The notes under the pieces: model-generated
Told to the model about the DNA's origin: nothing
Database searches by the model: none
Seen by the model: the letters and a program-made list of their open reading frames with translations, nothing else
Translations under genes and position numbers: made by a program
Shown here: positions 21,659-30,711 of the stretch, piece after piece
Layout of the letters: every line of letters begins with the position of its first letter
Position numbering within the stretch: the first letter of the stretch is position 1
From: Acrasis kona
Taxonomy: Eukaryota > Heterolobosea > Eutetramitea > Acrasida > Acrasidae
DNA length: 41,445 bases
Assembly (NCBI GenBank): GCA_026419775.2
Contig: JAOPGA020000002.1
Coordinates: forward strand, 1 to 41,445
Direction of reading: 5' to 3'

Positions 21659-23156
21659 TTATGATTGTGGCATTTTAGCGACGGCAAACCCTATGGCAAC
21701 CCCAAGGACAGCACCCGATGCTATTCCGCCATTTAGAAATAGTGTCATTGCTCCTCCTGCATACCTCTTACCCTTGACTCTTTGGGCACCCTGCATCATT
21801 GAAACGGAACCAATATACCCACCAGTTAAGCTCATGAAGAAGCCACCAGTAATCTTGAGTGGATCATATATAGTTAGATTATAACGGAGATACAGTATCA
21901 ACAAGACGTAGAATAATACACGGGCATATACAACCAACCACATCCAATTGACTGGAATGAAGTGCACCTTTTTAAATACAGACAACACACGACCTAAAAA
22001 ATCACCCAAGCTGTAGCACGCCAAAACAGTAGCAACAAAAAAGCCACTCTCCTGAAAGTATTGATTCATTGTGCTCACATACAATGCCAATATAGTTGGA
22101 TACAAACTATAAGTTATCACAAAGGTTATATAGACGTTAGATCCAGGCGCTATAGCAATCCAAACCGTCTTAAGGTAATCCTTTATTCTATCAAGAACTG
22201 ATTCCTGAACCTTAGGTTGTGGAGTCGTGACCACCATGCTTTCATTAGACCTCTCCAAGAAATCCTGCGGATCCATCACTTTTGGCATCTCTACATCCTT
22301 GTTGCGCCTAGGAATGGATACAATCGTGAATGACATTTTAATAAGAAGACCAGAAACGATGATGCAAATTAATTGTATCAGGGCGGCAATACCAAAATAA
22401 ACATTTACAATAATCATTTGATTTGTTATAGTTTTTGGGACTGCAGTTTGGACTGCTAGTGATATCATCCTAAATACCGCCACAAGAAACCCTGCTGAAC
22501 CAATTCCACCCATCACAGCAGAAGTATACTTTGGACCAATAGGATTCACAACACTAAAAACACATGCAGTATTAATTCCACAAGAGAAACCAAGTACAGC
22601 TACAAATATACACACAACACTAAACACTCCAGATTGTGTCGGAGAATCTTTTTCATATACAGATGGCAGAGATGAAGAATAATTCACAGCAACGGTACAC
22701 AACAATACAATTAAATTTAAAGTAAACAAGGAGAACATGATGCGGTGTGAACGAACATAGCTCTGAATGGGTATCGCAACAAATGTTGATGTAAACACAG
22801 ATCCTAAATTAAACACTAGATTAAATATTGATGGTATATATTTTTTGTTTTCTTGATCAAATACTCTTTGTGATGATGAATAGAATTGAAAAGATATGAT
22901 AAGCTTACTTTTTATAATAGTCTATGGAGAGGATGAACACGAACAAGGACATGACGCTACCAACACCCAGTATATAAAATGCAAAGTATGCGTAGAGTGG
23001 CACTGGCTTTTCATCCTTCTTGATTGTATTTTGATGGGAGAGCTCAGGACTGCCACCTGCTATTTTAGTGACGCCAGCTTGATTTTTATTGTATTGATCA
23101 TAATTATCCACATCTGCCATTGTGTGATGACTTTTGGTTTTTTCTTTTAGTGGCAT
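21659..23156 (-). CDS. Equilibrative nucleoside transporter (SLC29/ENT family)
   Basis: Two exons on the minus strand, 23156-22909 and 22865-21659, joined across a 43-nt intron (GTAAGC...CAAAG). Splicing restores the family's first extracellular loop: SIDYYKK-VFDQENKK-YIPSIFNLVFNLGSVF. The product is 484 residues with about 11 hydrophobic segments, the usual ENT number, and a large central hydrophilic loop (residues about 230-290) between TM6 and TM7. The C-terminus has the typical TGGYIGSVSMMQGAQRV and GIASGAVLGVAIGFAVA segments. It should move nucleosides and nucleobases across plasma or vacuolar membrane, which suits a purine-salvaging phagotroph. The start may also be the internal Met13 (MADVDNY). 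Confidence 0.85.
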
Positions 23157-23977
23157 ATTTTAAAATAAATATTTGATCCCATGCATGAAGCCATCACACT
23201 AGAAAAGGGATGTTCTTTGTTTGTAAAAGACAATATGTCAAGCAAATATTCAAACAATACACAAAATAGAAAAAAAGAAACCACAAAGAGGGTATTTGCA
23301 ATTTATTATCCATTTGTATCTGTGGTTTGGTTTCGACTATTTTTTCGTAATTTAGCTACTTTGCCTTGTCTTACATGTATTTGTACTTGACGTGTACATA
23401 ATTCACATCCAACTGGATAGGAACAAGGGTGAATGTGATTTCAAAGTTTTCATGCTTCAATGTTGCACTCATAGAGCATGAATCGTAACTGTGGGTTCGT
23501 CGCATAATTCGACGCGTCGAATGTGTCGAAAAAATGTGAGAAGTCTGGCTGGGTGACAACTATTAAACTGAATAGAATATAGGGCTCTTATCGGATAAAA
23601 GTTACTGAACACCACTAGCACATGATATAAACTAATCTTTTTGATTGTTCTATTGCCCTGACAAAGTTGAGTTTTATCCAATAACCAAAACTCAACAACA
23701 ACAAAATCTGAGTATGTAGTGTTGATGCTTACATATAAACATAGCATATCCGTTAAATCCTTATCGGGCCCGGTCAGAGCCCTAAGAATATAATCATAAA
23801 CGACATAACGAACAGTCTGCTATTAGTACAAAAGTACACCTTGCTTTTTTTCCTGATGCTACATCATATGTACCCTGAAAGTCTGTAATTGTTACCCCGC
23901 ATCTAAAAATGCATTTGGGATTACAAAAGTTGGTGAGACTTTAGACATGAACAGAAATAAAAACAACAACAATCAAT
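23157..23977. other. Intergenic region upstream of ENT and CNNM genes
   Basis: About 820 bp between two divergent genes. Frames of 60-92 codons exist on both strands, but their composition is not protein-like and they have no motifs. A 16-bp palindrome at 23507 is listed separately. Nothing else was recognised. Confidence 0.45.
23507..23522. promoter_or_regulatory. 16-bp perfect palindrome containing ACGCGT
   Basis: ATTCGACGCGTCGAAT is exactly self-complementary, and a further GTGTCGAA half follows at 23523-23530. The core ACGCGT is identical to the MluI cell-cycle box of fungal G1/S promoters. It sits in a divergent promoter region, 350-450 bp from each start codon. A regulatory role is inference. 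Confidence 0.35.
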
Positions 23978-25289
23978 ATGAGCGAACATCACGAAGCCGA
24001 TGGCTTTGGTAATCTAACGACGTGGCAATGGGTATTTTATCCTACCTTCACATTCTGTATTGTTTGCTTTGCAGGTAATTACATCAAATTATATCGTTTT
24101 ATTTAACTTATCAAAGGTTTAATGAGCGGTTTAACATTGGGGTTGCTTTCAATAGACAAAATGTCGTTGAAGATTCTGCAGCAAGCTGGGACGGACAAAC
24201 AAAAAAAATACGCGAACCGTTTGGTTCCGATTCTTAACCGTAGACATTGGCTGCTTGTTACGTTACTACTTGTAAGTAATTTACAACTCATGCTTTTTAA
24301 ACAATTCAAGTGGAATGCAGCAGCCATGGAATCGCTCCCATTGTTCTTGGATAAAATGGTTCCTGAATATCTTGCCATAATCATCTCCATTACTTTGGTT
24401 CTTGTTTTTGGTGAAGTACTTCCCCAAGCAGCCATCAGCAGATTTGGTCTTGCAGTGGGTGGCAATCTGTTCTGGTTTGTATGGATCTTGATTTTCATAT
24501 CCGCCCCCATTTCATGGCCACTTGGAAAATGTATGTTTTCTTTCTCTCAAAAATGTTAACAATGTTTTAGTGCTTGATTTGATTCTTGGTGACAGCCATG
24601 GCATAGTTTACAAGAGACAAGAATTAAAAGAGCTGATGGACTTCCATGCCGAAGAAAGTAAAGAAGGAGGATCTCTGTCTGCAGATGAGGTCATGGTAAT
24701 CAAAGGCGCCCTACAATTGTCAGAGAAAACTGTTGAAAACATCATGACACCCATTGATAAGGTCTTCATGGTCAACGCTGATGATGTATTAGAGTATGAT
24801 ATAATAAAGAAAATTTACGATCATGGTCACAGCCGCATACCAGTCTACCAAGGAACAAGAACAAACATTATCGGACTTCTCATTACCAAAAGACTCATTT
24901 TCCATTTAAATTATGAAAACACAAACACTAAAGTTGGTCAGGGCCCGATCAATGAGATTTTAAAAGTTGACGCGAGCGTGAGTGTTTGGAACATTCTAAA
25001 CATGTTTCAGACGGGTAAGAGTCATATGGCCGTAATTAATAAGGAAGCAGACGGGACGCATCCAGGAGGTGCCATTGGGATTCTGACGTTGGAGGATGTG
25101 TTTGAAGAATTAATTCAGGAAGAAATTACTGATGAAACTGACCTTATCATGGATGTGCAAAAGCGCCTTAAGGTTTCGGGAATGTTCAGGAAAGCATCTT
25201 TCACTGAACTTCAAAGAGATAGGCATCAGGGCAGGTCAAACAAGAATCCAAGTGATCATGTTACTTTAAAAATAAATGACGGTTTGTAA
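23978..25289 (+). CDS. CNNM/CorC-type membrane protein (DUF21 + CBS pair)
   Basis: Four exons, 23978-24074, 24117-24271, 24311-24530 and 24571-25289; introns of 42, 39 and 40 nt. The product is 396 residues. The second intron is a multiple of three without a stop, so it could be mistaken for coding; removing it restores the conserved LLLVTLLLxNAAAMExLPxFLD block (here TLLLWNAAAMESLPLFLDK). Four TM segments form the DUF21 domain (to about residue 157), including the FGEVLPQA motif. After LLDLILG comes a CBS pair (MTPIDKVFMV...HSRIPVYQG...GLLITK and AIGILTLEDVFEELIQEEITDETD). CNNM/CorC proteins act in magnesium and cobalt transport or homeostasis at plasma or vacuolar membranes. No C-terminal cNMP-binding domain of animal CNNMs is present. 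Confidence 0.85.
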
Positions 25290-25707
25290 CCATTATCATT
25301 ACACTCTTCTTCCGAATTTCCGGAAATCCGCCTCGATTTGTCGATGATGAACAGATAAAGGCTACTTTGGAAACTCATGCGAAGTGGATGTTATTTTAAC
25401 ACACAAAATGTGCCTTTATTTGATTACACTGTGTATTAATTGGTATGATAATGTGCGAATGTGCGACAAACGCACAAATTGTCGGACGGAACTACCCTAA
25501 TTACTTGACACAATGCCGCTGACTGATACATTCATAGAAATTTTTTTTCTAAAAACGTTTCTCTGCACCATATTCCGGAGCTAATGTCATTCGCACATGT
25601 ACAAATAGGGTCATAATATCACATGTCACATTTCAAATAAATCGTATAAAAAGGCCAATTCATAGGACTGGAGATTCAAACACACACAAAAAACATCACT
25701 TGGGACA
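25290..25707. other. Intergenic region and promoter of the surface-protein gene
   Basis: About 420 bp with no gene recognised. It contains the 12-bp palindrome ATTTCCGGAAAT at 25316-25327, a second TTCCGGAG near 25573 and a TATA-like element at 25645. Confidence 0.5.
25645..25654 (+). promoter_or_regulatory. TATA-like box of the repeat surface-protein gene
   Basis: TATAAAAAGG lies 63 bp upstream of the ATG at 25708; the short leader and the strong match fit a highly expressed gene. Most other genes here lack such a clear element. Confidence 0.5.
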
Positions 25708-28700
25708 ATGAGAACAAGAACCATTCTCAGCGTAGTATTCTTGTTGCTCACCATCATCGCTTTCAGTACTTCCAAGACATACAATTGGAATAAAGCCAAC
25801 AGTGGAAGTATCTTGAGCCTTGCGAGTATCCTCGACAACTGTTTGGTCCTTGATGGAGGTGTTACAGTCATCTCTGCACTTATTACTCTACCAGGCCCTG
25901 GTGATTCCTTAATTGTTAGTGCATCGGGTAACTACCAAGTGGAGATTGGTTCAGGAGCAACATTGGCAAGTTTGACATTGGCAGGAGGAGCAGGAACTCA
26001 GACCATTGCTTTGAGTGGATCAGTCACCTTCAACGGAGCATCAAGCATCACAGCAAATGGTAACATCAAGCTCAACTCCGGATCCACTTTGACCTTGAAC
26101 GCTCCCCTATCAGTAGGAGGTAACATCACATTCAATGGAGGTAGTGTATCAGGAGGGGGAAGGATTGACGTCACAGGAGGATTGACCGTCTCAAGTGCCA
26201 CAACCATTGGATCTGCTTTGAACATTGCAGGTCAAGCAAGCTTCAACGCCGCCACCACATTCACAGGAAACTTTAACTCATCAGGAACTGTCGTCTTTAA
26301 CGGAGCAGCAAACTTCCAAGGAAGTTCATTCGCATCATTAGGAGGCAACACCGCTTTCAACGCCGCCATCTCAGTCGACTCTGGTGCTACCTTGGACATT
26401 GGAGCCAATGCAACCGTTTCTGGATCAAACACTCTAGTCGCCTCTGGTCAATTGAGATTATCAGGTGGTTCCGCAAGAATCCTTGGTGGCATCACAACCA
26501 ATGGTCGATTGGTAGTCGCAGGTGCCACAACCATTCAAAGCAACATTACAGTCGCAGGAGAAGCCAACTTTAACGCCGCAACCTCATTCTCTGCAGGTGT
26601 AGTCGCAAGTATCGGAGGAAGTGCCTCGATCAATGCCGCAGTCACCGTCAACGCCGGTGCATCGCTAGAAGTCAAAGCAGGCGCAAGCATCAATGGAAAT
26701 GGAACCAACGCATTAACTACAAACGGTCTACTCAAGTTCTCTGGAGGAAGTGCAAACGTACAAGGTGGTATCAAAGTCAACGGAGGTTTACAAATCCTTG
26801 GCTCAACAAACATTCAAGGAGGTTTAATCGTATCAAGCAACGCAGACATTAACGCCACAACTACTTTATCAGTCGGAGCCGTAGCCACCTTCAATGGTGC
26901 TGTTTCGTTGAACTCTCAATTGACACTCAACACTGGTGCATATGCAAACTTTAACCGTGCCACTACACTGAATGCTGACGTAACTGTCAATGCCAACTCC
27001 ACACTCGAAGTAGGTGCCAGCGCATCAGTGTCTGGTAGCAATGCACTAACTACGTTTGGTTTGTTGAAACTATCAGGTGGTAGTTTGAACGTGAGAGGCG
27101 GTATCTATGCCAACGCTGGTTTACAAATCGGTGGCGCAACCACTATTCAAAACAACTTATCTGTTGGTGCTTCAGGTTTTGCATCATTCAATGCAGCCAC
27201 CACATTCTCAGGAAGTCTATTATCTATTGCAGGAAGTGCATCGTTAGGAGCACAAGTCACCATTGGAAGTTCAGCAACCGTAGAAGTAGGTGCCAACGCG
27301 ACCATTAGTGGATCTGGATCAAGCAACTCCCTAATTGTCAACGGTCTATTAAAGTTATCAGGAGGTAGTCTAAACGTACAAGGAGGTGTTGTCGCCAACT
27401 CCAACTTACAAATTTTGGGAGCGACAACCATTCAAGGAGGATTGGTCATTTCATCAGGTGCAAATGCTGATATTAACGCAACTACTACTCTATCCACTGG
27501 TGCTTCTGCAACCATCAATGGTAACGCCAACATCTACGCTCAACTATCCATCAACAGCGGAGCATCATTCGAAGTAGGAGCAAGTGCAACCGTCTCAGGT
27601 AACAGCTCCGTAACGGCATCAGGTTCGTTGAAATTCAACGGAGGTAACACCAGAGTAAAAGGTGGTATTTTCGCCAATGGATTACTACAAGTATCTGGCA
27701 CAACAAATATCCAAAACGACGTGTCCATTGGATCGACCGGTAGTGCAACTTTCGGTGCATCCACCAGCTTCTCTTCTGGATTGTTATCCATCGGTGGAAG
27801 TGCAGCAATCAACGCCGCAGTAACAATCAACGCAGGTGCATCGCTCGATGTCAAAGCAGGTGCAACTGTGTCCGGAACTAACGCTTTAACAACAAATGGT
27901 TTGTTGAGTTTCTCAGGTGGAAGCGCAAATGTACAAGGAGGTATAAACGTTTATGGTGGATTACAAATCACCGGATCAACCACCATTCAGGGATCGATTC
28001 TAGTGGCAAGTAACGCCACTATTACTGCGCCACTCCTCTTCACATCAAGTGCTGCTACATTCAAGAGCAACGCAACCATTCAAGCTAACGTAGAAGTTGA
28101 CACCGCATCTAGTATCGAAGTAGGTGTCGGTGGTTGGTTAGCTGGTTCTGGTAGCGTCAACGTCAAGGGTGGTTTGTTACTAAATGGTGGTGGATTATCA
28201 GTAGCAGTTGCTGCATCCGGATCATCAGGAAAGGTCTCCACTTCTACCTCGGCAACAGTCTCTAGTGCGTTGTTCCTCTCTACTGGAGCATCGCTCGAAG
28301 TAAAGACACCAGGTACCGTTCTAGCGCTACAAGGAAGCGTAAGCGTAGATAGCAGCGCCAATTTCCAAGGAAATGGTTTGATTTCGTTCCAATCTGGTGC
28401 CCTCGTCACTGCAAAAGCAAACGCTCAACTACAATTCGGAGCAGCTGTTGAATTGAGAGGATCGACCAATTTGAATCTAGAAGCCTCGTCAGGTGCAACA
28501 TTCAGTACAGCAGTCACCATTGCCGACAACTCCACTCTATCACTCGGTCTAGACTCTAACGTAAAATTCAGCGCAGCAGCTACTCTATCATCAGGTACCG
28601 TAAAAGGTTCAGGAACCGTACAAGTCGGATCCTCGCTCAACTGGCAATCCGGTAGTTTCACTGGAAGTACTAATTTGGTCGTCAATTCAAATGCAAACCT

Positions 28701-29610
28701 TAGATTAACTGGAACATCAACACGCACTTACTCTGGTGCTACTCTGAGAGTTGCTGCAGGTGGTTCGTTCGCTGCAGAGGGTCAATTGAAATTGGCATTG
28801 GGAGGAAGTGCAGTGTTCAAGACTGAAGCTTCGGCCAATGTTGCAATCTCTGCCAACGTCAACATTGAGCGCGATTCATCATCTACTGCAACAATCGATA
28901 ACTCTGGTGTATTTGAAGTCAAAACGGGTGCTGTTCTCACCTGTAACGTTCCCATCACAAACAGTGCTAAAGGTACGATTAGATTCAGCGGCGATGCAAC
29001 CATTGCCGCTAATTCGTACACATCAGTGGATACTTCATCCTCAGTCGTGGTGAACGGAAAATTAACAATAAAGGCATCAACATCAGCTAGTGTATCTGCT
29101 GCTGCTCAAGTAGATTTCAAACACTCTGTAGTAAGAGGAAGTGGATCCATCAGCGGTAGCGTCAAGATTTCTGGATCAGGTTCATTCAACGCTGGTAACA
29201 GTCCAGGTAAAATCACCATCGACGGAGATTTGAACATTGGACCCAATGCCGCTTTAACTGTTGAATTACAAGGAAAGAACACTCCAGGAACAGATTATGA
29301 CTTTTATGATGTGAGTGGAGAGGCCACTTTGGATGGAAAAGTGGTTTTACAATTGTTGACCGATTCAATTGTTTTGAACAGGGGAGATACGCTCAACTTT
29401 ATCAAGTACAAATCACTTGCTGGCAAACCAAGTACTGCAAGCGTGATGTCTGCTAGCGGTAGAGTATTATCCAATGATGCTGTTCTTTTATGGTATGAAA
29501 ACAATGGCGATGTTGTGATTGCATCAAAGATTGTCAGCTCCGGTACTGTTCCAACCGTTTCTATCATGACCCTCTTTGTTGTGTTCGTCGTGATGTTCTT
29601 AAATTTCTAA
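25708..29610 (+). CDS. Giant secreted beta-solenoid-like repeat protein with GPI-type tail
   Basis: A single uninterrupted exon of 1300 residues. A signal peptide (about 1-22, hydrophobic FLLLTIIAFSTS) precedes a Gly/Ser/Ala/Thr/Val-rich region with short alternating beta segments. Six tandem units of 91-111 residues span about residues 247-821; each opens with GxLxxSGGSxxVxGGI and contains TTIQ, FNAATTFS and GASLEVGAxATVSG segments. This pattern predicts a right-handed beta-helix or stacked beta-solenoid. A region at about 1160-1250 (NSPGKITIDGDLNIG...GTDYDFYDVSGEATLDGK) closely resembles the closing module of bacterial autotransporter passenger domains. The C-terminus (TVSIMTLFVVFVVMFLNF) is hydrophobic without a cytosolic tail, as in GPI-anchor signals. 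It is probably a cell-surface adhesin or coat protein. The gene has strong codon bias and no introns, unlike its neighbours. Confidence 0.8.
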   Translation: MRTRTILSVVFLLLTIIAFSTSKTYNWNKANSGSILSLASILDNCLVLDGGVTVISALITLPGPGDSLIVSASGNYQVEIGSGATLASLTLAGGAGTQTIALSGSVTFNGASSITANGNIKLNSGSTLTLNAPLSVGGNITFNGGSVSGGGRIDVTGGLTVSSATTIGSALNIAGQASFNAATTFTGNFNSSGTVVFNGAANFQGSSFASLGGNTAFNAAISVDSGATLDIGANATVSGSNTLVASGQLRLSGGSARILGGITTNGRLVVAGATTIQSNITVAGEANFNAATSFSAGVVASIGGSASINAAVTVNAGASLEVKAGASINGNGTNALTTNGLLKFSGGSANVQGGIKVNGGLQILGSTNIQGGLIVSSNADINATTTLSVGAVATFNGAVSLNSQLTLNTGAYANFNRATTLNADVTVNANSTLEVGASASVSGSNALTTFGLLKLSGGSLNVRGGIYANAGLQIGGATTIQNNLSVGASGFASFNAATTFSGSLLSIAGSASLGAQVTIGSSATVEVGANATISGSGSSNSLIVNGLLKLSGGSLNVQGGVVANSNLQILGATTIQGGLVISSGANADINATTTLSTGASATINGNANIYAQLSINSGASFEVGASATVSGNSSVTASGSLKFNGGNTRVKGGIFANGLLQVSGTTNIQNDVSIGSTGSATFGASTSFSSGLLSIGGSAAINAAVTINAGASLDVKAGATVSGTNALTTNGLLSFSGGSANVQGGINVYGGLQITGSTTIQGSILVASNATITAPLLFTSSAATFKSNATIQANVEVDTASSIEVGVGGWLAGSGSVNVKGGLLLNGGGLSVAVAASGSSGKVSTSTSATVSSALFLSTGASLEVKTPGTVLALQGSVSVDSSANFQGNGLISFQSGALVTAKANAQLQFGAAVELRGSTNLNLEASSGATFSTAVTIADNSTLSLGLDSNVKFSAAATLSSGTVKGSGTVQVGSSLNWQSGSFTGSTNLVVNSNANLRLTGTSTRTYSGATLRVAAGGSFAAEGQLKLALGGSAVFKTEASANVAISANVNIERDSSSTATIDNSGVFEVKTGAVLTCNVPITNSAKGTIRFSGDATIAANSYTSVDTSSSVVVNGKLTIKASTSASVSAAAQVDFKHSVVRGSGSISGSVKISGSGSFNAGNSPGKITIDGDLNIGPNAALTVELQGKNTPGTDYDFYDVSGEATLDGKVVLQLLTDSIVLNRGDTLNFIKYKSLAGKPSTASVMSASGRVLSNDAVLLWYENNGDVVIASKIVSSGTVPTVSIMTLFVVFVVMFLNF
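26446..28170 (+). repeat. Six tandem coding repeats of 91-111 codons
   Basis: Units start at about 26446, 26725, 27058, 27343, 27622 and 27898, giving lengths of 93, 111, 95, 93, 92 and 91 codons. They are moderately diverged at DNA level, so the array is old but regular; the second unit has an extra strand-sized insertion. Confidence 0.8.
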
Positions 29611-29691
29611 TTTTTGCCTTAATAAATGTGTGTATTTTAAAATTGTGTTTTTAATGTATGTTTGTCGTGCGGTTTGCCATTACAATAATTC

Positions 29692-30095
29692 ATGAAAATT
29701 TTGTCAAAGGAGAAGACAAGAACTCAGGATGATGTCAAGTTATTGATACAACAAATTCTCGATCAAATTAAAGATGAAATAGAGGGATCCGGTACGGCGA
29801 AAAGCAATAGGCAGTTGATTTTATCCTTTCACAACATTCTTCAAGTAATTTGAACGTGTGACAACAACTTATATAACACATGTAGATTCAGGCCCAAGAT
29901 AAAGCGAAAAATATTTCCAAGACAATTTCTAGAAATAAAGTAGACCACTTGGACGAAAGTAAAATGTTCAGCGATCATGATGTGATGAACATTTTCGTGA
30001 CAATAATTAATAAAGTGAAAAAATCAAGATATCCTTTGCCCTTGACTTGGGGCTCGATTATACAAGAATCAATTACGCTTCAGCATGATGTGTAG
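29692..30095 (+). CDS. Small two-exon helical protein, not recognised
   Basis: Exons 29692-29844 and 29886-30095, separated by a 41-nt intron (GTAATT...TGTAG) that contains stops in frame. The spliced product is 120 residues and would be missed by an ORF search. It is mostly helical and charged (TQDDVKLLIQQILDQIKDEI; FHNILQ-IQAQDKAKNISKTI; a final YPLPLTWGSIIQESITLQHDV). No TM segment, signal peptide or known motif was seen. The coherence of both exons in frame and canonical splice sites support a real gene. Its stop codon is only 8 bp from the stop codon of the opposite-strand gene, so each 3' UTR must run into the other's coding region. Confidence 0.6.
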
Positions 30096-30103
30096 TATTT
30101 TCT

Positions 30104-30550
30104 TTATATCCTTTTGTTTGTTCCTTTCAAAAACAACATCATAAATATAAGAAGAGAGAACACTAACAAGAAGCTTAAAAATAAACCTAGAGAAATTTTT
30201 CCTAATCTCCTTGCTTTTTCACTTGTGCTGCTTCTTGACTTGAAGTAGCACCACACCCAAACTGGGGGTACAAGTATACCAATAAACAATAATACTGAAA
30301 TGCGATCTTCCTCTTGCTGCTCCTCTGTTCCCCTGAATAAAAGAAAAGGTTCTAATTCTATTTGGGTGTCGTCTTGTTGTAAATCCTCATTAATGGTGTC
30401 ATCATTGTCATGATGCGACGTGCCCCTCGATAGTTTGTGGAATCTGTCTACATTCGAAGTTTGAGATCTTAGATCCTCTTCGCGCTGGCGCCTCAATCGG
30501 CTTTCAAGCATGTTGCTTTCGTCCTCGCTGCCAATGAATCTGTGGGCCAT
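30104..30550 (-). CDS. Small two-TM membrane protein
   Basis: A single exon of 148 residues, not recognised. A charged, disordered N-terminal part (Arg-rich helix at 17-29, acidic stretch at 49-82) precedes TM1 (84-103, ISVLLFIGILVPPVWVWCYF), a basic loop with SEKARRLGK, and TM2 (119-141). The PPVWxWCYFKSRxSxSEKARRLGKIS segment looks conserved, as in small ER or plasma-membrane proteins where two helices form a hairpin. It is divergent from the F-box gene (161 bp between starts) and convergent with the small gene to its left. Confidence 0.55.
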   Translation of the reverse strand: MAHRFIGSEDESNMLESRLRRQREEDLRSQTSNVDRFHKLSRGTSHHDNDDTINEDLQQDDTQIELEPFLLFRGTEEQQEEDRISVLLFIGILVPPVWVWCYFKSRSSTSEKARRLGKISLGLFLSFLLVFSLLIFMMLFLKGTNKRI

Positions 30551-30711
30551 TGCCTAAAAATATTTAGTTATTACAATACAATCGTTGATTACGTAACAGT
30601 TCGAAGACGAAGTTAAAAACAAATTCAATGATTGCCAGATGAATCTAATATTCATCAATCACATTGATGGGGAGTAAATGTTCTAGTTGAGTTCGCAACA
30701 GAAAACATTAC

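Noticed and set aside
23469-23747. 92-codon frame on the minus strand
   Set aside because: Biased, non-protein-like composition; no splice partner or homology recognised.
24103-24510. 135-codon antisense frame in the CNNM gene
   Set aside because: It is complementary to a well-supported CNNM coding region and has no motif of its own.
26446-28170. Satellite DNA or CRISPR-like array
   Set aside because: Units are multiples of three, in frame and diverged as protein; there are no spacers or short direct repeats of CRISPR type.
26535-29567. Long antisense frames across the surface-protein gene
   Set aside because: They are explained by the strong codon bias and repeat structure of the sense gene.
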